In this document: positions 30,041 to 38,742 of the stretch, in pieces
Position numbering within the stretch: the stretch's first letter is position 1
How the letters are laid out: each line of letters starts with the position of its first letter
Origin: Stenotrophomonas raiganjensis (SeqCode)
GTDB lineage: Bacteria; Pseudomonadota; Gammaproteobacteria; Xanthomonadales; Xanthomonadaceae
Direction: 5' to 3'
Assembly (NCBI RefSeq): GCF_030658505.1
Contig: NZ_JAUTXR010000166.1
Location: forward strand, 1 to 46,021
Length of the DNA stretch: 46,021 nt
Notes under the pieces: model-generated
Database searches by the model: none
Told to the model about the DNA's origin: nothing
What the model saw: the letters and a program-made list of their open reading frames with translations, nothing else
Program-made: the position numbers and the translations under genes

Positions 30041-32746
30041 TTAGACCCTTAAAGTTTTCAGAACGCTCGACTGTTCGTCGACATCATGGAAGCATCCCGA
30101 GCTATTCATGCCGAAATGTAGAGTCCTATCAAGCCAGCGTTCTACCTCATCAGGCTTAAACCAAGCTACTACCACCGCAACCACAGCGGCGACAATCATA
30201 AGAAGAATGGCTAAAGGGAGTGCCGCTCCCGCCAAGAGCAGAAAGGACGCAAAGAAGGTTGCCAATCCACTGATTATCATGCCTATCCCATATGAACGCG
30301 CGAGTTTGAAGTCCCTTGCGCCTTCGTAGACCGCCAGCCCACCCAACACCATCCCAGCAACCCCACTCATCCAACGCCCTGCAGCGAAGACAACTGCCGC
30401 CCGAGTCTTAGCGCGAAATGCCCATCGCCCCATCGGCTCCGCCAGCTTCTGCGAGAACCACGGCAACTTCGATCCGATCTCACCCAGCAGCATCGCCGAG
30501 TCTCCCACCAGCGCACCCACGCCAGCGGCAAAGTTGGCGCCCAGCAGTGAGCGCTCACGCGGCAGTGCCTTGCTGTACTGCCTGCTCAGTTCAGACAGGC
30601 TGGCCGAGGCAAACACCAGGCTGGCCGTGCCATAGGCGAAGGAGGTCTTGCCAAGCTTGGCGAAGCTGCCGCGCATGGCATCGTACATATCCACGGTTGT
30701 CAGCGTTCGCGCCAGTTCGGCATGTCGCGACGTTCCGGTGATCACCGCTTTCGCGTTCAGTGCCTTGAACAATCGCAACTGATCACTGTCGACCAAGGCA
30801 ACCAGTCCGATCCTGAAACGCTTCCCGTCCATGTCCGCGTCGGCCGCGGCAACAGCGTGCGCGGCCACGGCGCGCGCCTGGCTGGCCGCGTTCAACCCGG
30901 CACGCTCGCTGACCACCATCGCCAGGGCATTGCGGGCGCGCTTGGGCGTCGTGTGCCCACTCAGATCCACCAGCTCGCTGCCGGGTGATGCCGACTGTGC
31001 GAGTGCGGTCAGCATCCCCACCTGCATCCGGGTGGGCAACAGCATGGCGCCGCCCTCGAATACCCGCCCCATTCCTCGGCCGATCATATGTGTCAGGGGA
31101 CCGGAAAGCTGCTCCACCAGCTTGGCCGTACCCTGGAACATCGCGCCCAGCTTTCCGGCGGATTCTGCATCCAGCAGCGCCTTGAGCGCGTTTGACAGGC
31201 CGTTGGCCGCTGTCAGCCAGTCCCGCGTGCCCGGTGCGACACTGGCGTTCTCCATGGTGTCCTTCCATGCCTTCAGCAACGCATCCTGGTTCCACATCTG
31301 CGCTCGCAGAAGGATGGCTCCCGGGTCCTGCACGTCATCCTGCTGCAGCCGCTCGAGCAGATAGCCCATGATCAGGCCGCGCGAGGCTGAGTCACGCAGC
31401 AGGTTGGTCACCACTTCCTGGTAGAGCACCCCGCTGGTGCTGTCCCTGCTGTCGTAGTTGCTCTGCATGTGCTGCTTGAAGGCCGGCGCCTGCCACCATG
31501 CAATGCACGCCCGATCCAGATCGGCCACGGTGTCTTCATAGAACCGCGCCTGCGCAGGGGCGTACACCTGCTCCAGCCAGTGCGTGTGTGCATCACGCTG
31601 GGGCAGGTGGCGGCTGTACTTGCGCCAGGACTTCTCGGCTTTGACCAGCACCTCCTCCTCATCCTCGACCGCAAATATGTCGTGATTCCAAGCTTGCAAA
31701 GGTCTGGCCAGCTGCTCCGCGTTGGTTTTTCCGCCCAGGATGCTGACCACGCCACGACCGAACAGGGCGGCCTCTCTGCGGCGGTACGCGACATCCTCGA
31801 ATGCGCCTTGACGCACAGCGCCCTCGATCATCGAAATGGAGGAAGCCGACTGCAGCCTCTCCTGCCGCTCGGGCTCGGCCTCCCATTCAAGAATGCGTTC
31901 GGTAGCGAGCTGGTTGAGATCGGAAATGATGCCGATCGGATCGTCCAGCGCCACCAGCGCGGGCGGCGATACCTGCGGATGACCGGCAGCGATGTTTGCC
32001 TGTGCGATCAACAGGTCGACTTGCGCAATGGAGTAGTTTGCCCATTGATCCAGGCTGTACTCGAATGCATGCACACCGGGAACCGCATTGATCGCCGGAA
32101 TGCCCTGCACGCCCCGGTCATCGCGTGAGACTGTCAATGCCGTGGATGGCTTGGCGAGGTGGAGCTCGGCCACTTGGCTCAGTGCATGCTCAAGACCGGC
32201 CACGTGCGCTTGCGTAGAAGCACCTGTGCGCCACACGGCGATATCAACGCACCGCATGTGCTGCTGGCGATAGGCCTCATCCTTGTGCTTTTGCCACACT
32301 CTGCGCGTCCACGGTGCGCTGCTGTAGGCCAGCCATAGCAGGGTTGCCTGGGCGGCGTCGGGCACGATGATGCACTTGGACAGCAACGTTTCGCCGTGGC
32401 GCGAACATCTCGCCGCCTCCGTGTCATTCTGCGGTGGCGGGGTCTGGTCGCGGATGTCGAACGCACTGAGGTCACCATATTCGTTCAACTGCCACGCTTT
32501 CCACTCGTCACGCGCCTGATGGTAGCTGTAGACATAGCCGCCCCGCAGCAGGCGAAGCGTGTAATGGGCTGCACCCGCTGGCAGAGGCTGTGCGCTTCTG
32601 ATGTCGTCGAACGGCGCCTGCAGCACGGGCGCTGCTTCGCGTACCTCCTCGTCTGCCCGAGCCACCGCGTAGCGCGTAAGCAGCAGCGGCAACCCCGATG
32701 TGATGCAGTTCGGGCAGTAGTCGGAGTGGGTGTCGGGCCCAGTCAT
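30041..32746 (-). CDS. VasX/BTH_I2691-like T6SS effector (membrane-active toxin)
   Basis: 901 residues from ATG 32746, which overlaps the DUF4123 stop (ATGA). The N-terminus 'SDYCPNCITSGLPLLLTRYAVAR' is the VasX N-terminal motif (CPxC ... GLPLL-RYAVA). 'LRLLRGGYVYSYHQARDEWKAWQLNEYGDL' and 'CSRHGETLLSKCIIVPDA' follow, as in the BTH_I2691 family. A long alpha-helical middle leads to a hydrophobic C-terminal zone with three membrane helices at about 785-807, 820-843 and 845-862, then an amphipathic tail. The layout fits a colicin-like pore or membrane-disrupting toxin delivered into rival cells by a type VI system. No catalytic motif is seen. Confidence 0.85.
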   Translation of the reverse strand: MTGPDTHSDYCPNCITSGLPLLLTRYAVARADEEVREAAPVLQAPFDDIRSAQPLPAGAAHYTLRLLRGGYVYSYHQARDEWKAWQLNEYGDLSAFDIRDQTPPPQNDTEAARCSRHGETLLSKCIIVPDAAQATLLWLAYSSAPWTRRVWQKHKDEAYRQQHMRCVDIAVWRTGASTQAHVAGLEHALSQVAELHLAKPSTALTVSRDDRGVQGIPAINAVPGVHAFEYSLDQWANYSIAQVDLLIAQANIAAGHPQVSPPALVALDDPIGIISDLNQLATERILEWEAEPERQERLQSASSISMIEGAVRQGAFEDVAYRRREAALFGRGVVSILGGKTNAEQLARPLQAWNHDIFAVEDEEEVLVKAEKSWRKYSRHLPQRDAHTHWLEQVYAPAQARFYEDTVADLDRACIAWWQAPAFKQHMQSNYDSRDSTSGVLYQEVVTNLLRDSASRGLIMGYLLERLQQDDVQDPGAILLRAQMWNQDALLKAWKDTMENASVAPGTRDWLTAANGLSNALKALLDAESAGKLGAMFQGTAKLVEQLSGPLTHMIGRGMGRVFEGGAMLLPTRMQVGMLTALAQSASPGSELVDLSGHTTPKRARNALAMVVSERAGLNAASQARAVAAHAVAAADADMDGKRFRIGLVALVDSDQLRLFKALNAKAVITGTSRHAELARTLTTVDMYDAMRGSFAKLGKTSFAYGTASLVFASASLSELSRQYSKALPRERSLLGANFAAGVGALVGDSAMLLGEIGSKLPWFSQKLAEPMGRWAFRAKTRAAVVFAAGRWMSGVAGMVLGGLAVYEGARDFKLARSYGIGMIISGLATFFASFLLLAGAALPLAILLMIVAAVVAVVVAWFKPDEVERWLDRTLHFGMNSSGCFHDVDEQSSVLKTLRV

Positions 32747-33591
32747 GCCGCCTCCGTCTGCAGACCGTGCTGTCGTTCCAGCTGGCAGGCCATGCGATAG
32801 GACATTCCCTGCTGATGGACACGCTTCAAGCGCAGGCTCACTACCGCCTGATCGGCCGCGCCACCGCCGCCGCACAGGCGTTGGCAGGCGTACCACTGCA
32901 GATCATCCAGCTCGTGCAGGCCGGCGCAGTGAGCTTCGCGGATCGCCTGCCGCAAGGCGGGCAGCAGCGAGCTCGCGTGGCCGGCGCCCGCCTCTGCGAG
33001 GTCCCTCAGGCAACCGTTGATGCAGGCGACCTGGGCCAGGTCGTCCCATTGGTCAGGATGGATCAACGGACCGGGCGGACCCTCGGTGGCCGGGCGCTGC
33101 TGGGTGCGCCAGGTATTGCCCAGTGGCTCATGCCAGGTCCACGACGAAATCGGCCCCATCAACTGTGCCATCTGGGAGGGTGCCAGCATCCACCGGAGAT
33201 GACGGAATACCCGTGCGTCGTGTACGCGGAACAGCACCCTGCCCGTACGCGGACGCAGGGGCGCCATCCGGTTCATCAGGTGGTTTCGAACCCGTTCGGG
33301 TGCATCGCTCTCAAGCAGGGTGCAGAACAGCGGACGCCCGCGATCATGCAGTTGGGCATCGGCACGCTCAAGCAGTTCAAGCCGCGCTTGCCAAGGCAGG
33401 GCATGCAGTGGCACCAGCAAGGGGGGATTGTGCAGACGCCTGCCCAGCAGCGGTGGGTTCAGCGGTTCGACCGGAAGATCGGCGAACTGCGCGGCAGCGA
33501 CCTGCGTCGGGTCGACGATGCCATGCGTCTGCGCGAGGAACGCGCGGTGCCCCATGTCGACGGGGGCGGTGTGAGGTGAGTCCAGGTCCAT
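32743..33591 (-). CDS. DUF4123 T6SS effector adaptor/chaperone
   Basis: 282 residues. 'RAFLAQTHGIVDPTQVAAAQFADLPVEPLNPPLLGRRLHN', 'PLFCTLLESDAPERVRNHLMNRMAPLRPRTGRVLFRVHDARVFRHL' and 'MLAPSQMAQLMGPISSWTW' follow the order of the DUF4123 (Tap/TEC) family. These proteins load a cognate effector onto VgrG and are not secreted. The 4-base overlap with the effector gene argues strongly for a dedicated partner. No VgrG, PAAR or Hcp gene is in the flanking DNA, so the spike must be encoded elsewhere. First gene of the three-gene leftward module. Confidence 0.85.
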   Translation of the reverse strand: MDLDSPHTAPVDMGHRAFLAQTHGIVDPTQVAAAQFADLPVEPLNPPLLGRRLHNPPLLVPLHALPWQARLELLERADAQLHDRGRPLFCTLLESDAPERVRNHLMNRMAPLRPRTGRVLFRVHDARVFRHLRWMLAPSQMAQLMGPISSWTWHEPLGNTWRTQQRPATEGPPGPLIHPDQWDDLAQVACINGCLRDLAEAGAGHASSLLPALRQAIREAHCAGLHELDDLQWYACQRLCGGGGAADQAVVSLRLKRVHQQGMSYRMACQLERQHGLQTEAA

Positions 33592-33866
33592 TGGATCACG
33601 GTGAAGAAGTGTGATGCCACGGTACGGCCCGACGCCCCGGGCATTAAGAGGGAGAAACGACAGCCTGCGTCACCCCATCACTTTTGCAATATTTCTTACC
33701 GATGCGCGGACCCGCATCGGTCGCCACAGATCCGATGGCCATGGCGGGCGCCCATACCTGGCCTCATCGTACTGGCACCCTCATGAAGCGATCCCGGAAC
33801 AACGAGGCCCGGAACGACCGAGCCTCGTTTCAGATCCGCCGGGCATGGCCCGGCACCACTCAACGG
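33592..33866. other. Intergenic region upstream of the T6SS module
   Basis: A 275-base stretch with no credible gene. It holds a perfect 9-bp stem at 33698-33721 (ACCGATGCG-CGGACC-CGCATCGGT), about 107 bases before the DUF4123 start, within AT-richer sequence (TTTTGCAATATTTCTT). It also holds two hairpins near the end of the ABC permease gene (33801-33829 and 33838-33854). The module's promoter should be here, but no clear -35/-10 pair is visible. Confidence 0.6.
33801..33854. terminator. Hairpins downstream of the NatB-like gene
   Basis: AACGAGGC/GCCTCGTT (33801-33808 with 33822-33829) and GCCGGGC-ATG-GCCCGGC (33838-33854) lie just beyond the permease stop at 33867. The first is followed by T on the + strand, and neither has a long T-run on the minus strand. 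They probably mark the end of the leftward ABC operon. Confidence 0.5.
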
Positions 33867-35051
33867 TCAGCCGGAGATCGCCAGGCGTTCGTTGTGGTAG
33901 CGGCGCACGGCGGCGAACCACAGCACGGCGGCCAGGCCCAGGCTGGCGCCCAGGTAGATCGCCCAGACCGCCGGCGTGATCGTCTCGTGGCGGATCACCT
34001 TCAGCAGCATCTGGTTCTGCGACAGAAACGGCACGGCGTACTGCCACAGCTCGCTCTTCAGCGGATACGCCACCAGCGCGTAGCCGGGCATCATCGGCAG
34101 CAGCATCAGCCAGGTCATGTGGCTCTGCGCTTCCTTCATGCTCTTGGCCGCGGCCGACAGGAAGGTCAGCAGCGAGGTGCCGATCATCAGCATCGGCAAC
34201 ATCACCAGCAGCATCTGCAGCATCGAGGCGACGTTCATGTTGAACTGGCGGCCGATGTTGCCGGGCGCGATCTGTGCGCTCACCTTGAACGCCACCAGGG
34301 TCAGCAGCAGCGACACGAACCCGACCACGCAGGCAGCCGCGATCTTGCCGCTGACGATCGCACTGCGCGAGCCTGGCGTGGCCAGCAGCGGCTCCAGTGA
34401 CTGCCGCTCGCGCTCGCCGGCGGTAGCGTCCATCACCAGGTAGGCACCGCCGATGAACGAGGTCAGCGTGAGCAGCACCGGCAGCAGCATCGACAGGATC
34501 ATGCCGCGCTTGGCCTCGGCACTGGCCAGGTCCTGGCGCGCCACGTCCAGCGGCCGTGCCACCTGTGCGTCGATGCCTCGCGCCATCAGGCGCAGCGCAC
34601 CGACCTGGCCGTTGTAGGTCGCCAGTGCGGCCTCCAGGCGTGCGCTGGGTACTTCTGCGGCACGACGGGTACTGTCCTTGATCACCTCCACCAGCGCCGG
34701 CTTGCCATCGGCCCAGTCCTTGCCGAAGTCATCGCTGATGCGCAGCGCCACGTCGATCTCCTGGCTGCGGATGGCCTCGGCCAGGTCCTTCGGTGCCGGA
34801 GCGGTGTTCAGCCCCTGCGCGGCGAGGAAACGCACCAGATTGGGGGCGTTGTCCGCACCGATGGTCGGAATCTGCAGCGGCTGATCGATCTGGGTGCGTA
34901 CCCGACTCTCGGCCAGCTTGCCCATGCCCAGCAGCAGCACCGGGTACAACAGCGGACCGAACAGCAGGGTCAGCAGCAGCGTGCGGCGATCACGGGAAAG
35001 GTCGCGCAGTTCCTTGCGCATCACCGTCATCAGGGTCGACATCATGCTCAT
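33867..35051 (-). CDS. natB: ABC-2 type transporter permease (NatB-like)
   Basis: 394 residues. The ATG overlaps the ATPase stop (ATGA). One N-terminal helix (LLLTLLFGPLLYPVLLLGMGK) precedes a ~150-residue extracytoplasmic domain. A cluster of five or so helices follows, with 'DATAGERERQSLEPLLATPGSRSAIVSGKIAAA', the conserved intracellular motif of NatB/ABC-2 exporters, and 'PMMPGYALVAYPLK'. With the adjacent ATPase it forms an export pump. NatAB homologues were first linked to sodium export, but substrates vary, so the substrate here is unknown. Last gene of the S33 hydrolase-NatA-NatB operon. Confidence 0.88.
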   Translation of the reverse strand: MSMMSTLMTVMRKELRDLSRDRRTLLLTLLFGPLLYPVLLLGMGKLAESRVRTQIDQPLQIPTIGADNAPNLVRFLAAQGLNTAPAPKDLAEAIRSQEIDVALRISDDFGKDWADGKPALVEVIKDSTRRAAEVPSARLEAALATYNGQVGALRLMARGIDAQVARPLDVARQDLASAEAKRGMILSMLLPVLLTLTSFIGGAYLVMDATAGERERQSLEPLLATPGSRSAIVSGKIAAACVVGFVSLLLTLVAFKVSAQIAPGNIGRQFNMNVASMLQMLLVMLPMLMIGTSLLTFLSAAAKSMKEAQSHMTWLMLLPMMPGYALVAYPLKSELWQYAVPFLSQNQMLLKVIRHETITPAVWAIYLGASLGLAAVLWFAAVRRYHNERLAISG

Positions 35052-35794
35052 GCGTGCAGGCCCTCTTCGCTGCCGATCAGTTTCACGAACGCATCTTCCA
35101 GATTGGATTCGCCGGCCTGCGTACGCAGTTCATCGGCGCTGCCGGCAGCCATCACCGTGCCCTTGGCGATGATCACGATGTGATCGCACAGTGCGGCCAC
35201 CTCCTGCATGATGTGGCTGGACAGGATCACGCAGCGGCCTTCTTCGCGCAGGCCCAGCAGGAATCGCCGCAGCGCGCGCGTGGTCATCACGTCCAGGCCG
35301 TTGGTCGGCTCATCGAGTATGACGTTGCGCGGGTCGTGTACCAGCGCGCGGGCAATCGCGGTCTTGGTGCGCTGACCCTGCGAGAAACCATCGGTCTGGC
35401 GGTCGAGGATGTCACCCATGTCCAGCGCGTGCGACAGCACCTCGATGCGCTCGCGGATGCGCTCGGCCGGCAAGCCGTGCAGCTCGCCGAAGTAGGTGAT
35501 GTTCTCGCGTGCGGTCAAGCGCTTGTAGACTCCGCGCGCATCGGGCAGCACGCCGAGGTGGCGGCGGACTTCCACCGGATTGCGGGCCGCATCGACACCA
35601 TCGACGCTGATGCTGCCCTGGTCGGGGGTCATCAACGTGTACAGCATGCGCATGGTGGTGGTCTTGCCGGCACCATTGGGCCCCAGCAGGCCGGTGATGC
35701 GGCCATCCTCGGCACGGAAGCCGACGTTGGCCACCGCCTGGATGCGGCCGGTGCGGGTATCGAAGGCCTTGTGCAGGTTGTCGGCGACGATCAT
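35048..35794 (-). CDS. natA: ABC transporter ATP-binding protein (NatA-like)
   Basis: 248 residues from ATG 35794, which overlaps the TGA of the upstream hydrolase as ATGA. An ATG three codons earlier (35803) is possible but not coupled. Walker A is GPNGAGKTTT, the Q-loop region is 'LGVLPDARGVYKRLTARENI' (with D in place of the usual Q, as in NatA), the signature is 'FSQGQRTKTAIARAL', Walker B is 'NVILDEPTNGLD' and the switch histidine is in 'ILSSHIMQEV'. Cytoplasmic motor of the NatB-like permease. Confidence 0.93.
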   Translation of the reverse strand: MIVADNLHKAFDTRTGRIQAVANVGFRAEDGRITGLLGPNGAGKTTTMRMLYTLMTPDQGSISVDGVDAARNPVEVRRHLGVLPDARGVYKRLTARENITYFGELHGLPAERIRERIEVLSHALDMGDILDRQTDGFSQGQRTKTAIARALVHDPRNVILDEPTNGLDVMTTRALRRFLLGLREEGRCVILSSHIMQEVAALCDHIVIIAKGTVMAAGSADELRTQAGESNLEDAFVKLIGSEEGLHA

Positions 35795-37317
35795 GGTTCC
35801 CATCCGTTGAACGAGGTGAACGCCGGCACATGGCTCAGCGTGTCCAGGCAGCCAGCATCCAGCGCCTTGGCATCGGTCGTGTCGATGAACTGGCCAAGCA
35901 GGCGCGGCATGCAGCCGGCGGTCAGCGTGCCGTGGCCCTGGCCGCGTGCGACCAGCGCGCGTCCATTGGGCAGGCCCTTGAGGACCTGCTCGGCATAGCG
36001 CGGCGGCGTCACCGGGTCCAGTTCGCCGGACAGCAGCAGCGCCGGGACGTCACTGCGCAGCGGCACCGCGGCAGTGGCCGCCGCCGGCCGATGCGGCCAT
36101 ACCGGGCAAGCGGCGAAGAACGCGCTGGCGACCTCGTTGCCGAACAGGCGCTCGGGATCCTCGGCCGGGGCCTGGTAGCGCGGCGCATCCTCGCTGCAGA
36201 TCACCGACCACTGCATGCCACGGTTGATCTGGAAATCCATGCTGCGGTTCGCACCGCGTGCCAGCGATGCCAGCGGCGCGTAGCGGCCCTGCGCGGCCTC
36301 GTCGAGGACCAGCGGCAGCAGCGAGGAGTACTGCGGCACGTAGGAGAAGGCGAACGCCAGGCCCACCACACTGTCCGGGGTCAGCACGTCCTTCCGGGTT
36401 TCGAAGGTGCCGGGATCGCGGTACTCGACCGGAACCGGCGCACGGCGCAGGGTTTCGACCACGCTGCGCAGCTGCGCACGGGTATCGGCCGGGAAGCGCT
36501 TGCTGCACTTGGCGTCCTTGCGGCACTGCGCCGACTGCAGGGCGATCGCATCCTCGAACGTCGTGGCGAAGTCACCGCCAACCACCAGCTCATTCGGCAC
36601 TACGCCGTCGATGACGATGCTGCGCGTGTGCTGCGGATAGGCACCGGCATAGCGCTGGGCCACGCGGGTGCCGTAGGACCCGCCGACCAGGTTGATCCGG
36701 TCCACGCCCAAGGCCTGGCGCACGGCGTCCAGATCGGCGATGGCTTCGGCGGTGGTATAGAAGTGTGCATCGGCGCGCCCCCGCAGCGAGGCCGCGCAAC
36801 GCTGTGCGTAGTCGCGCAGCGACGCCTCGGTGGGAGCAGCGTCCTCGTCCATCTGCAGCTCCCTGCCGTCCGCGCCGAGGCAGCTGAGCGGGTTGGAGCC
36901 ACCGGTGCCGCGCTGGTCGATCAGGAATACGTCGCGCTGCTTGCGTACCTGGCGCAGCGCGGCATCGACGATGACCGCCACCTCGCTGGCGGCCTGGCCC
37001 GGGCCACCGGCCAGGAAGAACACCGGATCGGGCTGGCTGGAACCGCTGCTGCCCGACTCCAGCCAGGCGATTCGCAGGTCGATCCTGCGGCCATCCGGCC
37101 GGGCCCGGTCCTCCGCGACCCGCAGGGTGGCGCACTGTGCCTCGACGTTGGCGCTGGCGCCTTCGGTGGACAGCGTGCAGGGCTGGAAATCGATGGAACC
37201 GAAGCGCCGGCTGGGTGCATCCGCAGCGCTTGGGGTGTCGGCTGACGGCAGCTGGCCGCAACCGGCAAGCATCAGGCTGGCCAGCATCCCGGCCAGCGCG
37301 AGGTGGTGTCTTTGCAT
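35791..37317 (-). CDS. S33-family alpha/beta-hydrolase lipoprotein (tripeptidyl aminopeptidase-like)
   Basis: 508 residues from ATG 37317. MQRHHLALAGMLASLMLAGC is a lipoprotein signal with lipidation at Cys20. The oxyanion segment 'DPVFFLAGGPGQAASE', the 'RDVFLIDQRGTGGSNPLSC' strand and nucleophile elbow 'GGSYGTR' identify an alpha/beta-hydrolase of the S33/TAP-like group. The TAP C-terminal domain has the acid in 'GELDPVTPPRYAEQVLK' and histidine in 'ARGQGHGTL'. Probably an aminopeptidase releasing N-terminal residues from peptides in the periplasm. It is translationally coupled to natAB, which is unusual enough to suggest a joint task such as peptide processing plus export. Confidence 0.88.
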   Translation of the reverse strand: MQRHHLALAGMLASLMLAGCGQLPSADTPSAADAPSRRFGSIDFQPCTLSTEGASANVEAQCATLRVAEDRARPDGRRIDLRIAWLESGSSGSSQPDPVFFLAGGPGQAASEVAVIVDAALRQVRKQRDVFLIDQRGTGGSNPLSCLGADGRELQMDEDAAPTEASLRDYAQRCAASLRGRADAHFYTTAEAIADLDAVRQALGVDRINLVGGSYGTRVAQRYAGAYPQHTRSIVIDGVVPNELVVGGDFATTFEDAIALQSAQCRKDAKCSKRFPADTRAQLRSVVETLRRAPVPVEYRDPGTFETRKDVLTPDSVVGLAFAFSYVPQYSSLLPLVLDEAAQGRYAPLASLARGANRSMDFQINRGMQWSVICSEDAPRYQAPAEDPERLFGNEVASAFFAACPVWPHRPAAATAAVPLRSDVPALLLSGELDPVTPPRYAEQVLKGLPNGRALVARGQGHGTLTAGCMPRLLGQFIDTTDAKALDAGCLDTLSHVPAFTSFNGWEP

Positions 37318-37385
37318 CGTGCGCGTTTCCCCTGGAGGACGTTCCTGTCGACCACGACGGGCTGTCGCGGCAGATGTGACCCAAC

Positions 37386-38588
37386 TTACACGGGCATGGC
37401 GCCGGCGGCGATGGGCAGAGGCGAAATCGCCACCGGCCCGGCACACGCCAAGCGGTCACGGCCCTCGGCCTTGGCCCGGTACAGTGCCGCATCGGCCGCC
37501 GCGAGCAGCGTCGAGAGGTCGCCCTGTCCCTCATCCATCGCCAGGCCGATACTGGCGGTGACGACTACGGGCCCCGTATCCAGCAATGCCGGCTGCTGCT
37601 GCAGCCGGGTACGGATCAGTGCTGCCAACGCCACCGCGTCGCTCGATGTACTTCCCGCCAGCACCAGTACGAACTCCTCGCCCCCGTAGCGGCCCAGCAG
37701 GTGCATCCGCCCCCGTGAGCTGTGCTGCAGCACGGCGGAGAAGTGACGCAGCACGTGGTCACCGGCCAGGTGGCCCCAGCCGTCGTTGATCTGCTTGAAG
37801 TGGTCGACATCGACCAGCAGCAGGGCCAGCGGGTGGCCCTGCCGGCGGGACCGCTGCAACTGCAGTTCGCCGTCGGCCAGCACCGCGCTGCGGTTGAGCA
37901 GGCCCGTCAGGCCATCGGTACGCGCGGCGCGACGCAGATCGGACAGCATGCGTTCGACCAGCAGCAGCACCATCGCGAAGCAACGCGCCAGTTCCAGCAT
38001 CACCCCAGCGATATAGGTTGCGAACATCGGCGATCCGGTGCGCATGATGTCCTCGCCCGCATCCGGTGCCACCGGCAGGAACAGGCGCACGGCGTACAGC
38101 GCGGCTTCGGCCAGGAACACCGCCGCCGCCAGACGGCAGCTGGTCCGCTGCTGCACAGGCGCATGGCGCAACAGCAACCAGGCGATCCAGCCATCGACGA
38201 CCAGCGCGAACACGCTGAACACCTGCAGGCGCAGGTGCAGGTCCGGCCAGAGCACGAGGAATGCGAAGATGCAGGCCATGAAGGCAGCTGCCATCAGCAA
38301 CGGCCGCCACAGCGGCAACGGCTGCTCAAGATGCAGCGCCACGCCACGCAGCATCATCAGGCCACAACCGGCCATCGCCGCATTGCCGGCCAGCACGGCG
38401 GGGGCGAGCGGCAGGTAGGGCCGCAGGGCCAGCAGGGTCACGCCCAGGGTCAGCAGCCACAGGCTGATGGTCCACTGGCGCAGCACGGGTTGTCCGCGCA
38501 GCACGACCAGCAGCAGCGAGAAGCCCACCGCAATGCCGATGCAGAGCAGGAAGCCAAGCACGGTGATGGTGGGGAAATCCAGGGACAT
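37386..38588 (-). CDS. Membrane-bound diguanylate cyclase (GGDEF)
   Basis: 400 residues. About six membrane helices occupy residues 5-215 with no recognised MASE signature. After 'LRRAARTDGLTGLLNRSAVLADGE' the GGDEF domain (about 228-385) has the catalytic loop 'RYGGEEFVLVLAG' at 302-306 and the metal/GTP residues of 'LLLVDVDHFKQINDGWGHLAGDHVL'. The active-site sequence is intact, so it should make cyclic di-GMP. The RxxD inhibitory site five residues before GG is absent (GRMH there), so product inhibition is not expected. Monocistronic, 68 bases beyond the hydrolase start on the same strand. Confidence 0.93.
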   Translation of the reverse strand: MSLDFPTITVLGFLLCIGIAVGFSLLLVVLRGQPVLRQWTISLWLLTLGVTLLALRPYLPLAPAVLAGNAAMAGCGLMMLRGVALHLEQPLPLWRPLLMAAAFMACIFAFLVLWPDLHLRLQVFSVFALVVDGWIAWLLLRHAPVQQRTSCRLAAAVFLAEAALYAVRLFLPVAPDAGEDIMRTGSPMFATYIAGVMLELARCFAMVLLLVERMLSDLRRAARTDGLTGLLNRSAVLADGELQLQRSRRQGHPLALLLVDVDHFKQINDGWGHLAGDHVLRHFSAVLQHSSRGRMHLLGRYGGEEFVLVLAGSTSSDAVALAALIRTRLQQQPALLDTGPVVVTASIGLAMDEGQGDLSTLLAAADAALYRAKAEGRDRLACAGPVAISPLPIAAGAMPV

Positions 38589-38742
38589 GCGGCGCTCATC
38601 GGCCGGGGCGGCGCGCGCATCTTAGCGCCTTGTGGTGCGATCCCCGTGGCGCTGCCTGGCCCGATGGAGATGCGGGGTCTGAAAACGGCGAGCACAGCGG
38701 CCGGCGCATGCGCAGAATCCGCGGAAAACCAAGGAGACGCCC

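Noticed and set aside
31469..32128. 219-codon + strand frame inside the toxin gene (antisense antitoxin?)
   Set aside because: No ribosome-binding site, no recognisable domain, and the composition is that of a shadow frame.
34793..37245. Long + strand frames opposite natAB and the S33 hydrolase
   Set aside because: Antisense to genes with complete Walker motifs and a catalytic triad; no motifs of their own.
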